A stretch of DNA of 64,000 nucleotides, from NCBI GenBank assembly GCA_016711345.1, contig JADJTD010000001.1, positions 2,914,001 through 2,978,000 on the forward strand, given 5' to 3'. The position numbers and the translations under genes were made by a program. Shown piece after piece: positions 31,925 to 41,212 of the stretch. Numbering within the stretch: the first letter of the stretch is position 1; the number at the start of each line of letters is the position of its first letter. This stretch comes from Chloracidobacterium sp. (GTDB taxonomy: Bacteria > Acidobacteriota > Blastocatellia > Pyrinomonadales > Pyrinomonadaceae). The notes beneath the pieces are model-generated. The model was not told where the DNA came from. It did not search any database and worked only from the letters and a program-made list of their open reading frames with translations.

Positions 31925-33034
31925 TGGAACTCACAGACCTACAGACAAAACATCAAGAGATCAAAGACAAAGTTGCCCAACTTGGGAGGTTTCTTTGACG
32001 CGCCTGCTAAACAAGCCGAGCTAGAGAAACTCGAAACACAAATTTCGGAACCCGGATTTTGGGACGATCAGGAGAAGGCCCAAAAGGTGGGTCAGCAGCG
32101 GAGCCGCATCGAAAAGGCACTCGAAAGGCAAAAGAATTTCGAGACTGGTGTTTCGGACGCTGAGGTTTTATTTGAGTTTGCTCCGGATGACGCAGATTCT
32201 GCAATAGAACTTGAGACGCTCATAAATCGCTTAAATAAAGAAGTTGCCGAGGCCGAGATCGAAAGCCTTTTATCGGGCGAAACCGACGCGAACAATGCGA
32301 TCTGCTCAATACAGTCTGGTGCGGGCGGCACGGACGCACAGGATTTTGCTCAGATGCTGCTGCGAATGTATTTGCGTTGGGCCGAGAAAAAAGGTTTTAA
32401 GGCTGAGGTACTCGATGAACAATCGGGCAGCGAAGCAGGCCTGAAATCGGCGACATTTCGCATCGAAGGCGATTACGCTTACGGCCTGCTTGCGACCGAA
32501 GCGGGCGTGCATAGGCTTGTTCGCCTTTCGCCTTTCAATTCCGGCGGCAGCCGCGAGACTTCGTTTGCGTCGATGTTCGTTTCGCCTGAGATCGACGAAA
32601 CTATCGAGGTCAATATCGAGGACAAAGACCTTCGCATCGATACATACCGCTCGTCTGGTGCCGGCGGACAGCACGTCAATGTTACCGACAGCGCTGTAAG
32701 AATTACTCATATTCCCACCAATATTGTTGTAACATGTCAGAATCAGCGTTCGCAGATCCAAAATCGCGCCGTTGCGATGCAGGTCCTGCGGTCAAAGCTA
32801 TACGAACTCGAACTAGAAAAACGCCGCGAAGGCGCCGCCGAACTCGAAGCAGGCAAAATGGATATTTCGTTCGGCTCGCAGATACGAAATTATGTGTTGC
32901 ATCCATATCGATTGGTAAAAGATACGCGGACAAAACACGAAACGTCAGATGTTGACGCAGTACTTGATGGTGACATCGACGAGTTTATTCAGGAATTTCT
33001 AGTATTTAAGAAAGGTGCGATCGTTACCAGATAG
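31924..33034 (+). CDS. prfB: Peptide chain release factor 2 (programmed +1 frameshift)
   Basis: Release factor for UGA and UAA stops. ATG 31924 opens a 24-codon zero frame (MELTDLQTKHQ...) ending in an in-frame TGA at 31996-31998. The +1 frame continues as DAPAKQAELEKLETQI and on to 33034, giving a 369-aa product. Domain signatures: RLSPFNSGGSRETSF (SPF stop-codon recognition tripeptide, so RF2 not RF1) and SGAGGQHVNVTDSAVRITH (GGQ, peptide release). The C-terminus is complete. The frameshift gives autoregulation: scarce RF2 favours frameshifting. Confidence 0.96.
31984..31999 (+). promoter_or_regulatory. RF2 +1 frameshift site
   Basis: GGGAGG-TTT-CTT-TGA-C. An internal Shine-Dalgarno-like GGGAGG lies 3 nt before the slippery CTT next to the UGA followed by C, the same spacing as the E. 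coli prfB signal. Ribosomes slip from CTT to TTT and continue with GAC (Asp). Confidence 0.95.
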
Positions 33035-35575
33035 ATGAAGGTTTGCCCGACATGTAACGAGGTTTATAAGGACGATGACATTAATTTTTGTCTCGCCGAC
33101 GGCACCACTTTGCTCAAGAAAAAAAGCAAGACTGCCAAGCATTCTCATTGGAATGATGTCGTTGCGGTTATTCTGGCGGCGTTGGCGGTACTTGTATTTT
33201 TGTGTTTGATCACTAGCACGACAGATGACCGGTCGCTGATTTCAACTGGCGGCATTTCAACAACAACCAAAAACTGGATCGGGTTTGTTGGCGCAAATAT
33301 TGCGGCGGTCTTTCTCAGCGCATTTGGCTGGACGGCGTACCTTATACCGGTCTTGATCGTGTTGATTGCGTGGCGTGTATATCAGTCGGACACGCTCGTG
33401 CCGAGGGCTTCGCGTGTTGCGGGGTTTATCTTTTTTGCTGTTTCACTTTCGGGTTTACTGGCACTTGTTGGCGGTTACGGAGCGATCGTTGGCGAAGCTG
33501 CTGCTCAAAGTACTGCACATTTTATAGGTTCTATCGGCGCGGGTATTTTGCTGCTTGCGATCTTTATTTGCTCGGTTCTATTGATAACAAATTTCACGCT
33601 CGAGGGATTGCACAGTAACTTTAGTGTTGCTTGGGAGAATATTCGAATTCGCATAAACGAAGTCCTCGCAAAACGCCGCGAAGCCCGGTCACCTGAGATC
33701 GCTGCCGCAAAAGACCGAGCGGATAAGCGTAAAAAACAGCGTGAAAAAATTGAAAAGGTTGCCAAAGTGGAGGATGATACCCCGCCGACAATCGCAGTTG
33801 CGGATATGGAAGCGATGGCGGCAGCGGCGGCGATTGGACGCTCCGAACCGTTGTTTGCTGACGACGACCGATTTGGTTCGGTTCCGACCATTGAATCGCC
33901 TGATAAATCCTACGAGACGCAAAAGGTCACTGAGCCTGAGATCGAGGAAACTCAGCCTGAACCAGTTGACACCGAGCAAGAAAAAGCCGAGACAAATCCT
34001 GAGTCAAGTGAGATCGAAGAATCACCAACGCTCGATGACGACGTAGACGCACAACCGGTCTCTCCGAAGGCAGCGCAGAATTTTGATGGTTACAAACTGC
34101 CTGATTCCACGTTGCTCACCGAAGTTCCAAAACCGCTCGCGTTCAGTAAGTCAGAATTACAGGAAGTCGCAAAGTTGCTGGAACAGAAGACCGCCGAGTT
34201 CAATGTTCCCGGCAAGGTTGTTCATATATCGCCTGGCCCGGTTGTAACGACGTTTGAATTCAAGCCCGACGCAGGTGTGAAATATTCGCGTGTAACGGGT
34301 CTTGTAGATGACCTCTGTCTTGCGTTGAAAGCTCCATCGATGAGGATCGATCGAATTCCCGGCAAAGCGCACGTCGGCATGGAAGTCCCGAATCAAAAAC
34401 GCGAGGTCATCTTCCTTCGCGAAGTGATCGAGTCGCCGAATTTTAACAAATCAGATTCGCTACTGACGCTCGGCCTTGGCAAAACGATCAGCGGTGAAAA
34501 ATATGTCGCTGACCTGAGCAAGATGCCGCATTTACTGATCGCTGGTGCGACCGGTGCTGGTAAATCGGTTGGTGTGAACACGCTGGTGATGTCGATCCTT
34601 TATAAGGCAAAGCCTGATGAAGTGAAATTTATCATGGTCGATCCAAAGCGGCTTGAGCTTGGGCTTTACGCAGATATTCCACACCTTTCGACACCGATAA
34701 TAACCGATCCGAAACGCGCCGCAGTGGCGCTTCGATGGGCGGTGAGCGAGATGGAGAAGCGGTACAAGGACCTCGCCCAATTTGGCGTGAGGAACATCGC
34801 CGGCTACAACGAAAAGGTTGCCGGTTGGATAGCTGAGGAACGTCTCGACGACAATGGCGATCCGTACCGCAAACTGCCGTATGTGGTCATCATTATTGAC
34901 GAGCTTGCCGACCTGATGATGGTCAGCGGAAAAGAAGTTGAGGAATCTATAACACGGCTTGCTCAGATGGCGCGCGCGGTTGGCATACATCTTGTACTTG
35001 CCACACAACGTCCGTCGGTCGATGTCATCACTGGCCTTATCAAAGCAAATTTCCCGTCGCGAATATCTTTCCGTGTATCGAGCAAAGTTGACTCGCGAAC
35101 GATCATCGATGGGAACGGAGCCGAGAGTTTGTTGGGTAGCGGCGATATGCTGTTTTTGCCGCCGGGCAATTCTCAGGTGACGCGTGTACACGGAGCTTTT
35201 GTGGACGAGGCAGAGATCCAAAAGGTTGTGGACCATGTCAAAGGACACAATGGACAAGTCTTCCGTCCTGAGTACGATACGACAATCACCAAGACCGAAG
35301 AAGAACTCGATGACAGCGGTGATCTGCCGGGACGCCGTGATCCGTTGTTTAATGACGCTCTAAAGTGTGTCGTTCAGGCTAAACGGGGTTCGACATCGCT
35401 GCTTCAGCGTCACTTGCGTATTGGCTACGGCCGCGCAGCCGCGATACTCGATGCAATGGTCCGCGAAGGTTACATCGGTGAAATGGACGGCTCGACGCGT
35501 GCTCGTCCTGTACTCGAAAAGGCATACGAAGATCTACAGGACATCGAAGAAGGCGCGTTGGGAGATGAACCGTAG
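33035..35575 (+). CDS. ftsK: FtsK/SpoIIIE DNA translocase with N-terminal zinc ribbon
   Basis: 846 aa. It begins with MKVCPTCNEVYKDDDINFCL (Cys 4, 7, 19), a zinc-ribbon knuckle not usual in FtsK. Four membrane helices (about 45-200) follow, then an acidic linker (210-350), the motor with Walker A GATGAGKSVGVN (about 505), DPKRLELGLYADIPHL and IIIDELADLMMV (Walker B), ATQRPSVDVITGLIKANFPS, and a C-terminal gamma winged helix ('GSTSLLQRHLRIGYGRAAAILDAM'). Pumps DNA toward dif at division. ATG is directly after the prfB stop. Confidence 0.95.
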   Translation: MKVCPTCNEVYKDDDINFCLADGTTLLKKKSKTAKHSHWNDVVAVILAALAVLVFLCLITSTTDDRSLISTGGISTTTKNWIGFVGANIAAVFLSAFGWTAYLIPVLIVLIAWRVYQSDTLVPRASRVAGFIFFAVSLSGLLALVGGYGAIVGEAAAQSTAHFIGSIGAGILLLAIFICSVLLITNFTLEGLHSNFSVAWENIRIRINEVLAKRREARSPEIAAAKDRADKRKKQREKIEKVAKVEDDTPPTIAVADMEAMAAAAAIGRSEPLFADDDRFGSVPTIESPDKSYETQKVTEPEIEETQPEPVDTEQEKAETNPESSEIEESPTLDDDVDAQPVSPKAAQNFDGYKLPDSTLLTEVPKPLAFSKSELQEVAKLLEQKTAEFNVPGKVVHISPGPVVTTFEFKPDAGVKYSRVTGLVDDLCLALKAPSMRIDRIPGKAHVGMEVPNQKREVIFLREVIESPNFNKSDSLLTLGLGKTISGEKYVADLSKMPHLLIAGATGAGKSVGVNTLVMSILYKAKPDEVKFIMVDPKRLELGLYADIPHLSTPIITDPKRAAVALRWAVSEMEKRYKDLAQFGVRNIAGYNEKVAGWIAEERLDDNGDPYRKLPYVVIIIDELADLMMVSGKEVEESITRLAQMARAVGIHLVLATQRPSVDVITGLIKANFPSRISFRVSSKVDSRTIIDGNGAESLLGSGDMLFLPPGNSQVTRVHGAFVDEAEIQKVVDHVKGHNGQVFRPEYDTTITKTEEELDDSGDLPGRRDPLFNDALKCVVQAKRGSTSLLQRHLRIGYGRAAAILDAMVREGYIGEMDGSTRARPVLEKAYEDLQDIEEGALGDEP

Positions 35576-35649
35576 GCGGTCAGATTGAGACGAGGATTTT
35601 AAGCGCAGAGATCGCCGATTACGCAGAGAGAACTATTTATTTGAGTTAG

Positions 35650-35943
35650 ATGTATCGCATCATTCTCATTTTGATCTTATTTTCGTTGATGGCCGGCTGT
35701 ACGTCGCGTGTTGTTTATGACGAGCAGATCATCGTTGCAACAACGCCGAGCTCATTGAATATAAATACGGCTACTGCGAAAGAATTGGAAGCATTGCCGT
35801 ATATTGGCCGAAAGACCGCCGAAAAGATCATAGAATTTCGTGAAGATAATGGCCCGTTTCGCCGTGTCGAACATCTCATGCAAATTCGAGGCATCAGCGA
35901 GAAGCGTTTTCTCGAAATACAACAATTCCTAAAAGCCGAATGA
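35650..35943 (+). CDS. comEA: ComEA-like helix-hairpin-helix DNA-binding lipoprotein
   Basis: 97 aa. Lipoprotein-type leader (MYRIILILILFSLMAG|C) and one ComEA HhH domain: LNINTATAKELEALPYIGRK, 'TAEKIIEFREDNGPFRRVEHLMQIRGISEKRFLEIQQFL'. ComEA captures incoming double-stranded DNA at the cell surface. Located 10 bp before comEC, which makes the assignment convincing. Anchoring by lipid rather than by a membrane helix is a variation on the Bacillus protein. Confidence 0.9.
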   Translation: MYRIILILILFSLMAGCTSRVVYDEQIIVATTPSSLNINTATAKELEALPYIGRKTAEKIIEFREDNGPFRRVEHLMQIRGISEKRFLEIQQFLKAE

Positions 35944-35953
35944 TCGCGACGCG

Positions 35954-38662
35954 ATGCCTGAAGATCGTCCACGTCAAAACTTCAACCGTCACCCTATGCT
36001 CTTGCTTGCCGCAAATTTTGCATTGGGTATTCTGATCGGGAATTTTGTTCCATTAACTGAAACGTCGTTGCCGGCACTTTTGGTAGTTGCGTTGGCGGCT
36101 TTGGCGTTTACGTTCCATAAATATAACTTTTCAACGATCTGCATTGCGCTTGCATTCGTGGCCACAGGGTTTGTTTCGTTTCAGTATGAGGTAAAACGAA
36201 ATAGCTCTCCTACTCGAATAAGGGTATTGTACGACAACGCCATGATCCGCTCAGGTGATCCTGTTGAGGTCGAAGGGGTCTTGCTCGGTCGTCCGGAGCC
36301 ATCCATCGACGGTGTATTTCTTAATCTTCGGGCCGAGAAAGTCACACATCACAGTAAAGAATTTCACGTATCTGGTAATGTCCGGCTGTTCTTGCCGGTG
36401 AAAGATTCGGAGGCACAAGCTAATTTCAAATTTGAAATTTCAGATCTGAAATACGGATCTCGCATTCGTGTCGCATGCAAACTTGACCGTGAGGACGAAT
36501 ATCTAAATCCTGGAGTAATGCGAAAACGCGATATCCTTGACCGTTTGGGCGTTGACGCGACAGGTTCGATCAAGAGTCATTTGCTCGTCGAAAAGCTCGC
36601 TGATGAAAGTATTTTTATTCCGCTGGCGTGGGTCTATGATCGACGCGCGCAGTTGATAAGTGATTTCAAGAATAATCTTGGACCATCGTCAGCAGGTGTT
36701 ATGATCGCTTCGCTGCTTGGCGATAAATATTTTTTGGATAGATACACAGCCGATCTCTTTCGCGACGGCGGGACATTTCATATCCTTGTAATTTCCGGCC
36801 TGCACATCACGTTTATCGGTGGTCTTTTGATTTTGTTCTTGCGGCAGTGCACGCGAAATCGATGGTTTCAATTTATTGTTACGACACTTGTGTTGTGGGT
36901 TTATACATTGGCGGTCGGTGCTGACGTTCCGGTGGTGCGTGCGACGATAATGTTCACTGTTGTTTCGTTTTCGTATGTAATCTTTCGGCAGGGAAATTTG
37001 CTGAATTCGCTCGGAGTTTGCGCTTTTATCTTGCTGGTCTGGCGGCCGTCGGAGTTGTTCAATCCCTCGTTTCAACTTACGTTCGTAAGCGTTGCAGCTA
37101 TCATCGGATCAGCTTATCCGTTGTTAGATAAACTGCAAAAAATCGGCAAATGGAGGCCGTCAACACAGACGCCGTTTCCCCCGAATGTTCCTAATCGGCT
37201 GAAGCAATTTTGCGAGTTGCTGTATTGGAGTCCAAACAATTGGAAAGTAGAAGCAAAGCGGAACGTCTGGACGGCAAGTTTTATGAAGTCGTTGTTTAGG
37301 GTAAAGCTTGCCGCCGATGGAGTTCAGACGACTATTAGATTTGTATTCGAGGCTATCCTTGTTTCGCTTATCGTTCAGATATGGATGCTGCCATTACTGG
37401 TTGTGTATTTTCATCGCGTTTCAGTTGCGTCTGTTTTGTTAAACCTTTGGGTTGGATTCTTTATTGCTATAGAAAGTTTTGCGGCTGTGATCGGAGCGGT
37501 GGCCGGAAATTTGAGCAGTTTGTTGGCGGCACCTTTTTTCTGGCTCGCCGAAGTTGCAAATTGGCTTATGCTCTTGCTGCCACGCGTTTTTTCAGATCTC
37601 GGCAGGGCGAGTTTTCGTTTGCCTGCATATTCGGGAGCCGGGCGGGCAGTTTATGCATTGTATTTTTTACCGATACTGTTTCTCGTGATTGTAGTAAACC
37701 GTTGGCTACCCTTCGGTCTAAAACAAGAATCTCGGTTTCTTAAGAAGCAAATTTTGCTTCCGATGTTTTCAATATTGATCTTATTTGCGGGCATCATCAT
37801 TTTTCATCCTTTCAGTGCGCCGCGTCCTGACGGTCGCCTACACTTAGATTTTCTGGATGTTGGGCAAGGCGATTCCGTATTGGTAACTTTTCCGGACGGA
37901 AAAACTTTGCTAATAGACGGAGGCGGGAGATTCAGTTTTAGGAAGAAGGAGAATGACGACGAGGATCTGTTCGAGCCGGACGTGCGTACGATCGGCGAGG
38001 CAGTTGTTTCTGAATTTCTTTGGGATCGAGGACTTTCTCGGATCGATCACATACTTGCGACACACGCCGACGTCGATCATATTCAAGGGCTGACGGATGT
38101 GGCGAGGAATTTCAAGATCGGCTCGGCGGTTTTTGGTCGCACGCCGATGAACGATCCTGATTTCTCAGCACTTGCCGAAGTACTGCAACGGAGGAATATT
38201 CCCGTTGAAACAATCGCTCGCGGCGAGCGTTTAGAATTCGGCGGGGTGACGATCGAGGTTTTGTACCCGACCGAGACTGATGACCCTGATGCGGTTTCCA
38301 ATAATGATCATTCAGTCGTGCTGAGGATTATTTATGGGAGCCGAGCCTTTTTGCTGACCGGCGACATCGAACGGAAAGCTGAGGCCGCTCTTCTGAATAA
38401 CGGCGGCACGCTGACAGCCGATATGATAAAGGTTGCACACCACGGCAGTCGAACATCTTCGACACAGGAATTTGTCGATGCCGTCGGCGCAACGTTCGCA
38501 GTGATCTCCGTCGGACGAAACTCGCCGTTCGGGCATCCGCATCCCGAAGTTGCGGATCGATGGAGAGAAAGCGGTGCAACCGTAATGACAACTGGTGAGC
38601 GTGGAACGATCTCAGTGTCGACCGACGGACGCGATCTGGAAATCACGAGCTTTGTTGAGTAG
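35954..38662 (+). CDS. comEC: DNA internalization competence protein ComEC/Rec2
   Basis: 902 aa. N-terminal two helices and a DUF4131 OB-like domain (about 30-190); the Competence membrane core ('FHILVISGLHITFIGGLLILFLRQ', ADVPVVRATIMFTVVSFSYV); and a C-terminal beta-lactamase-like domain from about 620 with LDFLDVGQGDSVLVTFPDGK, LATHADVDHIQGL (about 702-714) and KVAHHGSRTSS. Forms the inner-membrane channel for single-stranded DNA in natural transformation. The metal motif is intact, consistent with nuclease activity. Confidence 0.94.
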   Translation: MPEDRPRQNFNRHPMLLLAANFALGILIGNFVPLTETSLPALLVVALAALAFTFHKYNFSTICIALAFVATGFVSFQYEVKRNSSPTRIRVLYDNAMIRSGDPVEVEGVLLGRPEPSIDGVFLNLRAEKVTHHSKEFHVSGNVRLFLPVKDSEAQANFKFEISDLKYGSRIRVACKLDREDEYLNPGVMRKRDILDRLGVDATGSIKSHLLVEKLADESIFIPLAWVYDRRAQLISDFKNNLGPSSAGVMIASLLGDKYFLDRYTADLFRDGGTFHILVISGLHITFIGGLLILFLRQCTRNRWFQFIVTTLVLWVYTLAVGADVPVVRATIMFTVVSFSYVIFRQGNLLNSLGVCAFILLVWRPSELFNPSFQLTFVSVAAIIGSAYPLLDKLQKIGKWRPSTQTPFPPNVPNRLKQFCELLYWSPNNWKVEAKRNVWTASFMKSLFRVKLAADGVQTTIRFVFEAILVSLIVQIWMLPLLVVYFHRVSVASVLLNLWVGFFIAIESFAAVIGAVAGNLSSLLAAPFFWLAEVANWLMLLLPRVFSDLGRASFRLPAYSGAGRAVYALYFLPILFLVIVVNRWLPFGLKQESRFLKKQILLPMFSILILFAGIIIFHPFSAPRPDGRLHLDFLDVGQGDSVLVTFPDGKTLLIDGGGRFSFRKKENDDEDLFEPDVRTIGEAVVSEFLWDRGLSRIDHILATHADVDHIQGLTDVARNFKIGSAVFGRTPMNDPDFSALAEVLQRRNIPVETIARGERLEFGGVTIEVLYPTETDDPDAVSNNDHSVVLRIIYGSRAFLLTGDIERKAEAALLNNGGTLTADMIKVAHHGSRTSSTQEFVDAVGATFAVISVGRNSPFGHPHPEVADRWRESGATVMTTGERGTISVSTDGRDLEITSFVE

Positions 38663-38682
38663 ATGCCGTTGTGGCGCGTCGG

Positions 38683-39588
38683 TTACATTGCGGGCATGTT
38701 CATAGTGAACGCCAGCTTCCAGTTTCGGCCATCTTTAATATAGATGGAATTGCCGTAAATCGGAGCCGTCCCAAGTTTTTCGCCATAACATGTTCCGTCG
38801 GCAGTTCCAATATGCGTAAGTAGTGCGACAGTTGGCGAGATCAAAAAAGCGACCGGATCAGTTACGTTTACGCTTTTGATCTTGCAAACGGGGCTGCTCC
38901 ATGTTTTCAGAATGTTGTCGCGATTGTCGTAAGAATTTCCGAATATATCTATGAACGACAGACTTTTGGCCGTTAGGCTATCTAGTTTTTTTAGGTCGTG
39001 GTCTTTCCATGCCTTCCACACAGATCTCTCGACAGCGGCCAAGGCTTTTGGGTTCAAATCGCTGCGGTTGACCGCAGCTTTCCCAGCCGGTTCTACAGAA
39101 AGTGCGGGCTTAGGAACACTCTTTGGATCGACGATCAGGTTTGAGCCGTGAAAAGCTGCCTGCCATTTATCTTTGTTACGGATCCAGACCGTCGCGGCCC
39201 GCGCAGGGCCTGGAATTTTCATTGATTTTCCATCCGTTCCCGCGCAAGTTCCGTCCGGTGTGACGCGGTAGCCGAATACGTACGTGTCGGCGTCGACTTT
39301 CGCCAACCACGGCTCGTCGAGATATCTGCTCTTTACATCACATTTGACACCGATGACGGAATCGACGAAGTCAGACTTGCTCAACCGACGGTTGCCTTGC
39401 CGTGCGACAAACTTATCGCTTAGGAGACCCTCAAAGAATTTTGAATCCCCTTTATCATAGGCTTCCTGAGCATGCCGTTCCAGAGCTATGAAGAAGTCAG
39501 CCGTCGGACCGTTCTGAGCGATCAGTATATGAGCAGTACACAGGACCGTAACGACAAAAATAGAGATTCTCAGGCTTAGCGATTTCAC
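38683..39588 (-). CDS. Secreted double NTF2/SnoaL-like protein
   Basis: 301 aa, GTG start (39586-39588) with AAGGAG upstream. Signal peptide MKSLSLRISIFVVTVLCTAHILIA|Q. Two tandem NTF2-like (DUF4440-type) domains: about 30-155 ('ALERHAQEAYDKGDSKFFEGLLSDKFVARQG') and about 175-300 ('AVERSVWKAWKDHDLKKLDSLTAKSLSFIDIFG'). No clear catalytic residues. Paralogue of the gene at 39672-40805. Confidence 0.8.
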   Translation of the reverse strand: MKSLSLRISIFVVTVLCTAHILIAQNGPTADFFIALERHAQEAYDKGDSKFFEGLLSDKFVARQGNRRLSKSDFVDSVIGVKCDVKSRYLDEPWLAKVDADTYVFGYRVTPDGTCAGTDGKSMKIPGPARAATVWIRNKDKWQAAFHGSNLIVDPKSVPKPALSVEPAGKAAVNRSDLNPKALAAVERSVWKAWKDHDLKKLDSLTAKSLSFIDIFGNSYDNRDNILKTWSSPVCKIKSVNVTDPVAFLISPTVALLTHIGTADGTCYGEKLGTAPIYGNSIYIKDGRNWKLAFTMNMPAM

Positions 39589-39618
39589 AATATTTCTCCT
39601 TGATCTAACAAGCGAAAA

Positions 39619-39649
39619 TGGCCGCGACCTTGAAAAAAGATCGCGGCCA
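39619..39649 (-). terminator. Terminator-like hairpin between the two NTF2 genes
   Basis: TGGCCGCGA (39619-39627) / TCGCGGCCA (39641-39649), loop CCTTGAAAAAAGA; on the minus strand followed by TTTTCGC. The T-run is short, so termination may be partial, allowing read-through to the second gene. Confidence 0.6.
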
Positions 39650-39671
39650 ATCGGGCAAATCGGCTTAAAAA

Positions 39672-40805
39672 CTATTTCGCCGGTGTTTCAAACATGAATG
39701 CGAGCTTCCAGGCATCACCTTCTTTAACGTACGCATTGGTCTGCCATAGAGCGCCGTTCTTTTGTCCGTCGCAGGTTCCATCGCTGGAGCCTTTGACAGT
39801 CAACAGTTCGACAGTAGGCGAGAGCATTGTAGCAAAGCCATCGGTGACTGATACTTTTGTTATGCCTTCGCACTTCATAGTTTCGGTCCACATCTTGATG
39901 ACGTTGGCTTTACCGGCAAGCCATCCACCCATGGGATCAACAAACGCCATGTTGGACGAGAGGATCTCCTCAAACTTCTTGGCATCTTTTGCCTTGAAGG
40001 CTTCCCATCCGGATGTGTGTATTTTGACGAGAGCTTCGGTGTTGGCACTTGGTTTCGGAGCCTCAACCGGAGCGGCCTTATCATCTTTCTTGGCCTCGTC
40101 TTTCTTCACTTCGTCTTTCTTAGCCGTATCTTTAGAAGCTTCTTCCTTCTTGGCAACTTCTTCTTTCTTAGTAGCCTCAGCTTTCTTAGGCTCTTCTTTC
40201 TTGGCTACATCCTTAGCAACATCAGCTTTCGCGTCCTTAGCGACGTCAGCCTTAGCATCATCTTTTTTACCTTCTTCTTTCTTGGCATCGCCCTTTGGCT
40301 GAATGATGTCAGTTTCGCCGTGCCATGCAGCTTGCCACTTGTCACCGCTGCGAACCCAAATCGTTGAGGCTCGTGAGGGCTTCATATCGACCGTTTTGCC
40401 GCCTTCGGTACACTTGCCTTCGGTTTCATTTTTGTATGCGAAAGCATATGTATCATTGTCGATCTTAGAAAGCTGCGGGTCGCTGAGCTTTACGCCATCT
40501 TTGAAATCGCATTTTACGGTCTTAACCCATGCAAGGAATCCAGCCTTGTTTATATGCTCTTTGCCCATCGACATTACCATCTTGTCTGACAGCATGGTTT
40601 CAAAGTAAGAAGCATCCCCCTTTGCATATGCCTCGGTGGCCTTTTTATCCATATCGAGCAGCATTTCAGCCGTCGGTGCCGCAGGAGCAGCAGGTTTTGT
40701 GTTAGTATTTGCGACATTGGCAGGCTTATTTTCAGCCGCACCGCCGCAAGCAGCAAAGGATACTGCTACGGCCGTCATCAATAAAAATGTATAGACTTTT
40801 TTCAT
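39672..40805 (-). CDS. Lipoprotein with two NTF2-like domains and a Lys/Glu/Ala linker
   Basis: 377 aa. Lipobox in VSFAA|C (about residue 20). Same two NTF2-like domains as its neighbour ('MDKKATEAYAKGDASYFETMLSDKMVMSMG' and 'IHTSGWEAFKAKDAKKFEEILSSNMAFVDPMGG'). Here they are separated by about 85 residues of Lys, Glu, Asp and Ala in short repeats (AKKEE, AKADVAKD), likely a long single helix. Ribosome site GAGGAG. The long leader has a promoter and a possible attenuator hairpin. Confidence 0.82.
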   Translation of the reverse strand: MKKVYTFLLMTAVAVSFAACGGAAENKPANVANTNTKPAAPAAPTAEMLLDMDKKATEAYAKGDASYFETMLSDKMVMSMGKEHINKAGFLAWVKTVKCDFKDGVKLSDPQLSKIDNDTYAFAYKNETEGKCTEGGKTVDMKPSRASTIWVRSGDKWQAAWHGETDIIQPKGDAKKEEGKKDDAKADVAKDAKADVAKDVAKKEEPKKAEATKKEEVAKKEEASKDTAKKDEVKKDEAKKDDKAAPVEAPKPSANTEALVKIHTSGWEAFKAKDAKKFEEILSSNMAFVDPMGGWLAGKANVIKMWTETMKCEGITKVSVTDGFATMLSPTVELLTVKGSSDGTCDGQKNGALWQTNAYVKEGDAWKLAFMFETPAK

Positions 40806-40832
40806 AGTATTTTCTCCTCAAGGTATTAGAAT

Positions 40833-40940
40833 CAAAAAACAGAAAGCCCGAGGGTTTTCAATATTTGTAAAAACCAATCGAGCGTTCCTCTAGTCGTCCT
40901 AATTGCGTATAGTTTAAACACCGATACAACATATTGTCAA
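40833..40940 (-). promoter_or_regulatory. Promoter and attenuator-like leader
   Basis: Minus strand: -35 TTGACA (40940-40935), 17-nt spacer, -10 TTAAAC (40917-40912). The leader then carries AGGACGACTAGAGGAACGCTCG-type sequence (a 23-nt motif shared with 29345-29367). Next comes a hairpin whose arms CTCG..GGTTTT and AAAACC..CGGG (40847-40882) are followed by CTTTCTGTTTTTT, an intrinsic-terminator pattern, before the ribosome site. Control by attenuation is inferred, not shown. Confidence 0.5.
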
Positions 40941-40964
40941 GCATTTTTTGCAAATATTTTGGCT

Positions 40965-41150
40965 TTAGTGAAGGATTCTCGATTTTTGGACCTCATCCAA
41001 GGTCGCGTCGCAATTGCGCTTCAAAAAGTCATTGATCTCTTGTTTGGTCATGCCTTTTTCTTCGGCAACGCGTATGAATTCTTTGATCGCCTGCTCAAGT
41101 TCTGAGAGCATTCCTTGCATCACTTCTTCATGTTCTTTGGGCGGAGACAT
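40965..41150 (-). CDS. Small helical hypothetical protein
   Basis: 61 aa from ATG 41150 (MSPPKEHEEVMQGMLSELEQ); the frame extends to a TTG at 41180. Two helices, 'MLSELEQAIKEFIRVAEEKGMTKQEINDFLKRN', with a helix-turn-helix flavour but no recognised family. Lies between purH and the promoter of the NTF2 lipoprotein gene. Confidence 0.6.
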   Translation of the reverse strand: MSPPKEHEEVMQGMLSELEQAIKEFIRVAEEKGMTKQEINDFLKRNCDATLDEVQKSRILH

Positions 41151-41212
41151 TTTTGTGGTTTGTGTTCTCTGACTGCCCAATGATAGGCGAAGTGAGTTTG
41201 GAACTCAAAACG

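Noticed and set aside
34532..35257. 241-aa minus-strand ORF opposite ftsK
   Set aside because: Antisense of the motor domain; no coding signature.
40060..40300. Slippage hotspot or frameshift in the Lys/Glu/Ala linker
   Set aside because: The repeats are imperfect at DNA level and the frame is intact on both sides, so it is a normal low-complexity linker.
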